Origin: Burkholderiaceae bacterium
GTDB lineage: Bacteria > Pseudomonadota > Gammaproteobacteria > Burkholderiales > Burkholderiaceae
Assembly (NCBI GenBank): GCA_025458735.1
Contig: JALORV010000188.1
Location: forward strand, 1-5,250
Length of the DNA stretch: 5,250 bases
Direction: 5' to 3'
Below the pieces are notes generated by a model. It was given only the letters and a program-made list of their open reading frames with translations, did not search any database and was not told the DNA's origin. The translations under genes and the position numbers were made by a program. Below are positions 1 to 4,668 of this stretch, in pieces. How positions within the stretch are numbered: the first letter of the stretch is position 1; every line of letters begins with the position of its first letter.

Positions 1-1
1 G

Positions 2-235
2 GCCGGAAAAATGGGCGGTCGCATCAGCGACATGCGCCTGAAGGGCAAGCCGATCGAGCCGGGCAAGACCTACAAGCTGGCCGGCTGGGCGCCGGTGCAC
101 GAGGGGCAGAAGACCGAGCCGATCTGGGACGTCGTGGCGCGTTACCTGCGTGATCAGAAGGTGGTGAAGCCGGTGAAGCTCAATACGCCGACGATCAAGG
201 GCGTCGCCGGCAATCCGGGCATCGCGCAGGCCTGA
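2..235 (+). CDS. soxB: SoxB thiosulfohydrolase, C-terminal end (5' partial)
   Basis: This is the last 77 codons of a gene that begins before the window; the frame is already open at position 2 and ends at TGA 233-235. SoxB is the periplasmic dimanganese enzyme of the Sox thiosulfate-oxidation pathway. It hydrolyses the terminal sulfone group from the SoxY-bound cysteine S-thiosulfonate and releases sulfate. The visible part is the tail of the 5'-nucleotidase-like C-terminal domain. It carries blocks I recognise from SoxB: GGRISDMRLKGKPIEPGKTYKLAGW, here split as GGRISDMRLKG and KTYKLAGWAPV, then EPIWDVVARYLRDQKVV, then KLNTP and GNPGIA close to the C-terminus. The metal ligands lie in the missing N-terminal part and cannot be checked. 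The ATG at 11 is an internal methionine, not the start. The next gene follows after 8 nt on the same strand, as in a sox operon. Identification is by recalled family sequence, not by alignment. Confidence 0.9.
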   Translation, partial: AGKMGGRISDMRLKGKPIEPGKTYKLAGWAPVHEGQKTEPIWDVVARYLRDQKVVKPVKLNTPTIKGVAGNPGIAQA

Positions 236-243
236 ATCCGGCC

Positions 244-774
244 ATGCGTCGACGCCGCCTGCTGGCAGGAGGGCTGATCGGCGCCGGGTGCGCGTGCGTG
301 GGACGGGCTGCCTGCTGGCTGGCGGCCATTGCCTTGTCGTGGCTGCCGCACGCGGCGATCGCCGGCGGCCAGCCGCTCGCCGCCGCCACCGACCTGCAGG
401 CGCTGGCCGCCGAGAGCACCCGCACGCGTGCGCCGATCGTCCTGCTGTTCAGTACGCCGGGCTGCCCGTTCTGTGCGGAGGTCCGCTCGCACTACCTGGC
501 GCCGCGCCTGGCGACATCGACCGGTGAGGCCCGACTGCTCGTGCGCGAGATCGATATCACCAGCCGGGCCCGGCTGATCGACGCCGACGGCCGCATCACC
601 ACGCAGGCGGAACTGGCCGATCGCCTCGGCGTGCGCATGGTGCCGGTGGTGATGGCACTGGACACGCGCGGCCGGCCGCTGGGCGAGCCGCTGGTTGGGC
701 TCGATCGCTCGGGGTTCTACGAAAGCTACCTGCAGTCGCTGATCGACCGGGCGCAACGGCAGTTCCAGCGATAG
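244..774 (+). CDS. Periplasmic thioredoxin-fold oxidoreductase of the sox locus (SoxS/SoxW-like)
   Basis: A 176-residue exported thioredoxin-fold protein. Residues 1-40 form an arginine-rich start (MRRRR) and a hydrophobic stretch ending in PHAAIA before GG, a likely signal peptide cleaved near residue 40. The mature part has a beta strand (PIVLLFS, 64-70), the redox motif C74-P-F-C77 and a Val-Pro at 133-134 that fits the cis-proline of the fold. Lying 8 nt after soxB, it is probably cotranscribed. SoxS and SoxW proteins of sox clusters are periplasmic thioredoxins, and SoxS of Paracoccus keeps the SoxYZ carrier cysteine reduced and active; a similar role here is inference. It is longer than typical SoxS because of the region between CPFC and cis-Pro (about 85-130), so I give no gene symbol. 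No clear Shine-Dalgarno precedes ATG 244. An in-frame GTG at 298 would shorten the unusually long, cysteine-containing leader. Two extra leader cysteines (C16, C18) do not form a normal lipobox. Confidence 0.85.
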   Translation: MRRRRLLAGGLIGAGCACVGRAACWLAAIALSWLPHAAIAGGQPLAAATDLQALAAESTRTRAPIVLLFSTPGCPFCAEVRSHYLAPRLATSTGEARLLVREIDITSRARLIDADGRITTQAELADRLGVRMVPVVMALDTRGRPLGEPLVGLDRSGFYESYLQSLIDRAQRQFQR

Positions 775-817
775 CGCGGACACGGCTGCCAGCGTTCGCC
801 GGGCCGATCCGTCGAGG

Positions 818-2770
818 CTAGGGTAGGCTGAAGGCCACGACTTCGTCGGCGACACGCGGTGTCAGGATCGAGTTGCCGCCGACGGCAAAGGTCACGTACT
901 GCCTGCCCTTGAACTTGTAGATTGCGGGCAGCGAGACGGCCGGTGCGGCCACCATGTGCTTCCACAGCACTTCTCCCGTCTTCAGGTCGAGCGCACGCAC
1001 GCGGGAGTCCATCGATCCGCCGATGAACACCAGGCCGCTGGCCGTGATCGCCGGTCCGCCGATGGTGACACTGCCCCAGGAGTCCGGCATGTAAAAGCCC
1101 CATTGCTGGACCACGCCGAACGGTCGCTGCCACAGCTGCTCGCCGGTGTTGAGGTCGTAGGCCGCGATCGATCCGTACGGCGGCTTCCAGCAGGGCATGC
1201 CGATCGGATTGAGAAAGGTGGTCAGGTTGATGCCATACGGACCGCCAAGTTGCGGCGCAAAGCCATCGGTCTCGCTGCCACCCTTCTTCATCAGCTCGTC
1301 GTAACGCTGCCGGGCCAGCAGCTGGTACACCATCACGACGCTGGAGAAATTGACGACGAAGACTCCGCTGCGCGGATCGACCGCGCCGCCGCCCCACTCG
1401 ACGCCGCCAATGGTGCCCGGGTAGAGGATCGACCCTTCGAGGCTCGGCGGCGTGAACTTGCCTTCGTCGCGCAGCTTCTTCGCCGTGCGGCTGCACCATC
1501 CGAAGCTCGCCAGGTCGGCCAGCCAGTACACACCGGGCCAGCGATCCTCGATCACCGGCTTCGGCCGCGCCACCCATGGCTGCGTCGGCGCCGCGGTTTC
1601 GCCTGGCACGGTCGACCGCGGGACGGCGCGCTCCTCGATCGGGAACAGCGGCTCGCCGGTGGTGCGATCGAGCACGTACAGGAAGCCCTGCTTGCTGGTC
1701 TGGACCAGTGCCGGAATCCTGCGGCCGCCGCGTTCGAGATCGACCAGCGTCGGCGCGGCATTGGTGTCGTAGTCCCAGAGGTCGTGGTGCACCAGTTGCC
1801 GGCTCCAGACCACCTCGCCCGTTGCGCCGCGCAGGGCCGTCACCGAGGTGACGAGCGGCATCTCAGCGGTGCGATTGCCGCCGTAGAAGTTCGCGCTCGG
1901 CGAACTGATGGGCAGGTACAGCAGGTCGCGCTCGGCGTCGTAGGACATGCTGGCCCAGACGTTCGCGGTGCCGCTCTTGCCCGCAAGTTCAGGCGGCAGC
2001 GACTCGAAGGTCCAGCGCCGCTCGCCCGTCCGGGCATCCAGCGCGAACACGTTGCCCGGCGGCGCGACGGTGTCTTCCCAGTCCTTGCCGGCCCAGCCGA
2101 CGATCAGCAGGTCCTTTATGACCGTCGGCGGCTGCAGGATCGACAGCGGCCACTTGGGCACGCGGTTCCACTGGTTGATGTCAACCACGCCGTCCTTGCC
2201 GAAGTCGCCGCAGCGCCGGCCGCTGTCGGCATCGACCGCATGCAGCGTGCCCTGCATGGTGCCGATGTAGACGCGTTTCTGGCAGGGCAGTCCCGCGACC
2301 GGCACGGCCGCCTGCCAGTAGGCGACGCCGCGGTTCTTCAGCGCCGGCTGCGTCATGGCTTCCAGCGTCGCCTTCGTGTCGTAGACCCACTTCTGTCGTC
2401 CGCTGTCTGGCTCGTAGGCAAAGATGCGATAAAACGGCGTGCCCACGTACAGCGTGTCGTTGACGAACAGCGGCGTCGCCGACCACACCGTTGCGGGCGT
2501 CACGTGGTCGCGCGCAGCCGCGCTGGCCGAACGATGCAGCCAGCGGTAGATCAGCGACGGTGGCTTGCCGGCCGACACATCGCCGGTGTTTGCCTTCCAC
2601 GCGACCTTCAGGTTCTTCACGTTCTGCGGCGTGATGTCCGTCAGCGGCGAGAACTTCTGCGCTGCCAGATCGCCGTTGAACGTGCTCCAGGTCGAAGACT
2701 GTGCGCTGGCGGACGCGCTCGTGGCTAGCATCAGGGCGGCGACCCACGGGCCGGCAGAACGGACAGTCAT
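818..2770 (-). CDS. Soluble periplasmic PQQ-dependent dehydrogenase (glucose/quinate dehydrogenase type)
   Basis: A 650-residue quinoprotein that would oxidise an alcohol, sugar or polyol with pyrroloquinoline quinone in the periplasm. Residues 1-23 are a signal peptide ending ASASA before QSS. The rest is an eight-bladed propeller with repeated A-x-D-x-x-TG-x-x-x-W docking motifs: AYEPDSGRQKW (118-128), ALDARTGERRW (243-253), ALRGATGEVVW (312-322), AYDLNTGEQLW (537-547) and ALDLKTGEVLW (593-603). HHDLWDYD (328-335) is the signature of the Gcd/quinate branch. D333, with K360 27 residues later, matches the spacing I recall for the Gcd catalytic Asp and PQQ-binding Lys. GGVEWGGGAVDP (455-466) is also typical of this branch. 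The adjacent-cysteine disulfide of methanol dehydrogenases is absent. There is no haem CxxCH, so electrons must leave through an external acceptor or quinone. Unlike classical Gcd (about 800 residues) it has no N-terminal membrane domain. AGGGG-type Shine-Dalgarno (minus strand, 2782-2778) lies 7 nt before ATG 2770. Substrate cannot be told from sequence. Confidence 0.93.
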   Translation of the reverse strand: MTVRSAGPWVAALMLATSASASAQSSTWSTFNGDLAAQKFSPLTDITPQNVKNLKVAWKANTGDVSAGKPPSLIYRWLHRSASAAARDHVTPATVWSATPLFVNDTLYVGTPFYRIFAYEPDSGRQKWVYDTKATLEAMTQPALKNRGVAYWQAAVPVAGLPCQKRVYIGTMQGTLHAVDADSGRRCGDFGKDGVVDINQWNRVPKWPLSILQPPTVIKDLLIVGWAGKDWEDTVAPPGNVFALDARTGERRWTFESLPPELAGKSGTANVWASMSYDAERDLLYLPISSPSANFYGGNRTAEMPLVTSVTALRGATGEVVWSRQLVHHDLWDYDTNAAPTLVDLERGGRRIPALVQTSKQGFLYVLDRTTGEPLFPIEERAVPRSTVPGETAAPTQPWVARPKPVIEDRWPGVYWLADLASFGWCSRTAKKLRDEGKFTPPSLEGSILYPGTIGGVEWGGGAVDPRSGVFVVNFSSVVMVYQLLARQRYDELMKKGGSETDGFAPQLGGPYGINLTTFLNPIGMPCWKPPYGSIAAYDLNTGEQLWQRPFGVVQQWGFYMPDSWGSVTIGGPAITASGLVFIGGSMDSRVRALDLKTGEVLWKHMVAAPAVSLPAIYKFKGRQYVTFAVGGNSILTPRVADEVVAFSLP

Positions 2771-2795
2771 TGCGATGCCCCTTTTCGGATGGCGG

Positions 2796-3146
2796 TCAGG
2801 TCGCGCGGGGCCGCAGGGCGAGGGCGATCCACCCCAGGCTGGCCAGCAGCATCAGCGCGAACAGGACATAGGCCTCGAGCAGCCAGGCGGCGAGGGCCGT
2901 TCCGGCCACCAGGATCAGCGCGACCAGCAGAAGGGGCGCCCCGCCGGTTCGGCCGTCCTGGATGCGCCGACCCAGCCAGTAGCCGACCAGAGCGAGCAGG
3001 GCGCTGGAAGCGACCACCAGCAGGGCACCTGGCGTGCCGCTGATGCCGTTGCCCGGTACGACGTAGTTCACCAGCGCCACGCCGACCCCCACCAGCGCAC
3101 ACAGGGCCATCGCGAACGGGATTGCGGGGGACTTCGCTTTGGACAT
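2796..3146 (-). CDS. Small four-helix inner-membrane protein, possible anchor for the PQQ dehydrogenase
   Basis: A 116-residue, very hydrophobic protein with four predicted membrane segments at about residues 10-30, 39-58, 70-90 and 91-111. A short basic loop (GRRIQDGRTGG, 59-69) lies between the second and third, and the C-terminus is basic (RPRAT). No catalytic motif is visible. It is the first gene of a minus-strand pair: its TGA is 25 nt from the start of the PQQ dehydrogenase, so the two are very likely cotranscribed. Classical Gcd enzymes have an N-terminal membrane domain of roughly this size (five helices, about 130 residues) that binds ubiquinone; the neighbouring dehydrogenase lacks it. 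The segment ALILVAGTALAAWLLEAY is loosely reminiscent of the corresponding Gcd helices, but this is an impression, not an alignment. A GAAGGGA Shine-Dalgarno (minus strand, 3157-3151) lies 4 nt before ATG 3146 and supports this start. That it is a protein-coding gene is well supported; the anchor role is inference. Confidence 0.8.
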   Translation of the reverse strand: MSKAKSPAIPFAMALCALVGVGVALVNYVVPGNGISGTPGALLVVASSALLALVGYWLGRRIQDGRTGGAPLLLVALILVAGTALAAWLLEAYVLFALMLLASLGWIALALRPRAT

Positions 3147-3188
3147 GGAATCCCTTCGGCTGGCAGTGCGGCGTGCGAACCTCCGGAC

Positions 3189-3207
3189 CGTAGCGCGGCA
3201 TGCTACG
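3189..3207. repeat. Inverted repeat CGTAGC-N7-GCTACG, possible operator
   Basis: A perfect 6-bp inverted repeat (CGTAGC at 3189-3194 and GCTACG at 3202-3207) with a 7-bp spacer, 43 bp upstream of the small membrane protein gene. The 19-bp span and its place in a divergent promoter region suit a dimeric regulator site. It is not a terminator: the adjacent A-run would be a T-run before, not after, the stem on the minus strand. Short arms mean chance occurrence is quite possible. Confidence 0.3.
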
Positions 3208-3273
3208 CAAAAAGCCGGTGTGCGGGCGAGCTAATTGCGCGGGGCAGTTCGGCTCGGACAGAGCGCACCCCGC

Positions 3274-3331
3274 GCCGCTGCCGTGCCAGGTCGACACCCG
3301 CCGTCGGGCGGTCGGGCTGGGCGGCAGCCGC
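3274..3331 (+). other. GC-rich imperfect stem with nested hairpin
   Basis: GCCGCTGCCGTGCCAG (3274-3289) pairs with CTGGGCGGCAGCCGC (3317-3331): seven consecutive pairs in the middle, then a G-U pair, one bulged G, and four more pairs. Between the arms lies a second hairpin, CCGCC-GTCG-GGCGG (3298-3311). It sits 55 bp upstream of the ATG at 3387. If transcription starts near 3364 it is outside the mRNA and would only matter as DNA. Such pairings are common in GC-rich DNA, so its function is uncertain. Confidence 0.25.
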
Positions 3332-3349
3332 ACGGACGCTGCGAGTTGC

Positions 3350-3360
3350 GCTAGCGTTGC
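3350..3360 (+). promoter_or_regulatory. Candidate -10 region (TAGCGT) of the 3387 operon
   Basis: GCTAGCGTTGC contains TAGCGT (3352-3357), a weak match to TATAAT, and ends 26 nt before the start codon at 3387. An almost identical 11-mer, GCTATCGTTGC, lies 28 nt before the start of the META lipoprotein gene at 4669. Their equal placement suggests a shared promoter element. No good -35 hexamer is visible at 16-18 bp spacing, so this remains a weak call. Confidence 0.3.
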
Positions 3361-3372
3361 AGGGTCGGCATC

Positions 3373-3378
3373 GGAGGA
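3373..3378 (+). promoter_or_regulatory. Strong ribosome binding site GGAGGA
   Basis: GGAGGA ends 8 nt before ATG 3387. It fixes the start of the downstream gene, which matters because the same frame stays open for about 820 bases further upstream, across the opposite-strand genes. Confidence 0.8.
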
Positions 3379-3386
3379 CCCATCAC

Positions 3387-3902
3387 ATGCTGCGCTCAGG
3401 TCTCGTCCTTATCGCATTGACCGCGTCGTCGCTGGTTACCGCGCAGAATGTGGTCGAACCCGCCCCAATGGCCGAGGTTTCCAGGTTCGTCATGGGTACG
3501 CGGCTCGGCTACATCACCTGCAGCGATAAATACCGCAATTACCTGGAGAAGTGGGAGCTGTACACGCTGATGAACGAAGGCCAGCGGGAGCCGAAGGGCG
3601 CGCGGCCCTCGGATGGCGAAGTCGCCGACTGCGTGCACCAGACCGCACTGCGCGGCAGTTCGCTTTACAAGGACGCAGTCAAAGGGGCGACCACGCCCAA
3701 GGCGAAGTCAGCGTTCAGCGAGTACATGGTGGCCTGGGATGCCGCGCTGAAGGGCATCCGGCGATCCGAGCTTGACCGGCGATCCGAGCTTGAGACCGTG
3801 AACCAGTATCGCGCTCGGCAGAAGCAGGTCGAAGGCAAGCTCAATGCCCTGCAGGACCGGCTGGAAGCGGCGGCACCCGGCGCTCCGACCGCGAGCAAGT
3901 GA
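3387..3902 (+). CDS. Exported helical protein of unknown function
   Basis: A 171-residue protein I do not recognise. Residues 1-19 (MLRSGLVLIALTASSLVTA) are a clear signal peptide with cleavage expected before QNVVE, so it should be periplasmic or secreted. The mature part has two cysteines (C45 in GYITCSDKY and C82 in VADCVHQ) that could form a disulfide, and is otherwise rich in charged and aromatic residues (YRNYLEKWELYTLMNE). From about 107 to 162 it looks alpha-helical, possibly coiled coil (YRARQKQVEGKLNALQDRLEAA), then ends in a low-complexity PGAPTASK tail. An exact 18-bp tandem duplication inside the gene gives RRSELD-RRSELE at 125-136. The start is set by GGAGGA 8 nt upstream and by the signal peptide. 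Its TGA overlaps the GTG start of the next gene, so the two are translationally coupled and may act together; the partner is a putative metallopeptidase, so a substrate, inhibitor or chaperone role is conceivable but unproven. Confidence 0.85.
   Translation: MLRSGLVLIALTASSLVTAQNVVEPAPMAEVSRFVMGTRLGYITCSDKYRNYLEKWELYTLMNEGQREPKGARPSDGEVADCVHQTALRGSSLYKDAVKGATTPKAKSAFSEYMVAWDAALKGIRRSELDRRSELETVNQYRARQKQVEGKLNALQDRLEAAAPGAPTASK
3758..3793 (+). repeat. Perfect 18-bp tandem duplication within the exported-protein gene
   Basis: CCGGCGATCCGAGCTTGA occurs twice with no gap (3758-3775 and 3776-3793). The length is a multiple of three, so the reading frame is kept and the protein gains one six-residue unit, RRSELD/RRSELE. 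Identity at the third codon positions as well points to a recent slippage or duplication rather than selected protein repetition. Confidence 0.95.
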
Positions 3903-4573
3903 AGGCACGGAAGCTGATTGCCTCGGCGCTGCTGGCTGCCGTTGCGCTTGCCGCCGCGGCGGCTGAACCGACTCGCTGTCCTGAAGGCCGGGTCACGGTG
4001 ACCGCGGCGGATTCCGCCGACATTGAAGACGGCTGCGATGGCGCCGCAGCGGCAATCGCGTTCTTCGCGGCGCAAGGTGTTGAGCCTAGGGGGTCGATCG
4101 AGATCTCGTTCGTCGATGTCATGCCGCCCGTCGTCGGCGAATCGCCATCGTTGGGCTGCTATGTCCGCAGCGAGGGCCGGATCTATGTGCTTGCATTCGA
4201 ACGATGCCGCGCCCTTCGCATGGGGCACGACATCCCGGTCGACCGTGCGGTGCACCGGGGCCTGGTGGCACACGAAGTGGCGCATCGCATCGTCGCCGAT
4301 CATGTGGCACCACGTCGGCTGGGGACGGTCGCCCACGAGTACATCGCCTACGTGGCCATGTACGCATCGTTGCCGGCGCCGGAGCGGGAGCGCCTGCTCA
4401 ACAACACGCCGGGCAGCGGATTCAAGGCTGAAAGCGAGATCAGTCCCACGATCTATCTGCTCGACCCGGTACTGTTCGGTGCGCAGTCTTATCGCCACTT
4501 CATCGCGCGGCAAGACGGGCCGACCTTCCTGGCGGAGGTCATGGCCGGCAAGGCTTTGGCCGGGGAAGAGTAG
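3899..4573 (+). CDS. Exported HExxH putative zinc metalloprotein, family uncertain
   Basis: A 224-residue protein starting at GTG 3899, whose last two bases overlap the TGA of the preceding gene (GTGA junction), so translation is probably coupled; no separate strong ribosome site is seen. The start is backed by a textbook signal peptide, MKARKLIASALLAAVALAAAAA, cleaved before EP. The mature protein has four cysteines (27, 46, 87, 103), enough for two disulfides. The key feature is H125-E126-V-A-H129 inside a hydrophobic helix (GLVAHEVAHRIVADH), the zinc-binding HExxH of zincin peptidases. E147 in AHEYIAYVAMYASLP, 18 residues after H129, is well placed as a third, gluzincin-type ligand. The arrangement HEVAH followed by EYIAYV..LP reminds me of the uncharacterised Pfam family DUF6639, which I cannot verify here. 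Catalysis is therefore inferred from the motif only; a non-catalytic zinc protein remains possible. Later residues Y185 and H200 could help the active site. Confidence 0.85.
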   Translation: MKARKLIASALLAAVALAAAAAEPTRCPEGRVTVTAADSADIEDGCDGAAAAIAFFAAQGVEPRGSIEISFVDVMPPVVGESPSLGCYVRSEGRIYVLAFERCRALRMGHDIPVDRAVHRGLVAHEVAHRIVADHVAPRRLGTVAHEYIAYVAMYASLPAPERERLLNNTPGSGFKAESEISPTIYLLDPVLFGAQSYRHFIARQDGPTFLAEVMAGKALAGEE

Positions 4574-4628
4574 TTTCGTGCCGGCAGCAGGGGAGATGAG
4601 GTTGCGTCGCCGCGCACGGGAAACATGC

Positions 4629-4640
4629 TGCTATCGTTGC
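4629..4640 (+). promoter_or_regulatory. Candidate extended -10 promoter (TGC-TATCGT) of the META lipoprotein gene
   Basis: TGCTATCGT (4629-4637) has an extended -10 TGn followed by TATCGT, four of six matches to TATAAT. It lies 31 nt before ATG 4669, giving a short leader of about 25 nt. The core GCTATCGTTGC is shared, with one mismatch, with 3350-3360. A TTGCGT at 4602-4607 is 24 bp away, too far for a normal -35. It would give the lipoprotein its own transcript, apart from the operon before it. Confidence 0.3.
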
Positions 4641-4668
4641 TGCGACTTCCCGCACGTCAGGACGCCCG

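Larger units (their letters stand above)
3147..3386. promoter_or_regulatory. Divergent intergenic region between the PQQ unit and the exported-protein operon
   Basis: This 240-bp gap separates two divergently transcribed units, so it should hold promoters for both. On the minus side I see only the Shine-Dalgarno at 3157-3151, an inverted repeat at 3189-3207, and an A-run (3209-3213) next to it; a TAGCAT reading on the minus strand at 3205-3200 could be a -10 but has no convincing -35. On the plus side there is a GC-rich imperfect stem (3274-3331), a candidate -10 at 3352-3357 and the GGAGGA ribosome site at 3373-3378. No gene-like reading with a start and ribosome site was found inside it. 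Confidence 0.5.

Noticed and set aside
775..817. Terminator between the convergent thioredoxin and PQQ dehydrogenase genes.
   Set aside because: No stable hairpin with a T-tract was found on either strand in this 43-bp gap.
154..855. A 233-codon open frame on the minus strand.
   Set aside because: It is antisense to the soxB end and the thioredoxin gene, with arginine/glutamine-rich composition and no domain.
956..2728. A 590-codon open frame on the plus strand.
   Set aside because: It lies fully antisense to the PQQ dehydrogenase, whose motifs are unmistakable. Its product is arginine-rich, with no recognisable domain. Long antisense frames are normal in GC-rich genes.
2565..3386. Upstream extension of the exported-protein frame to an ATG at 2565.
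   Set aside because: It overlaps both minus-strand genes, gives low-complexity sequence, and ignores the GGAGGA site and signal peptide at 3387.
3665..4513. A 282-codon open frame on the minus strand.
   Set aside because: It is antisense to the coupled exported pair, which has signal peptides, HExxH and a GTGA overlap; the antisense product has no such support.
4574..4628. Terminator after the HExxH gene.
   Set aside because: No convincing hairpin followed by T residues is present.
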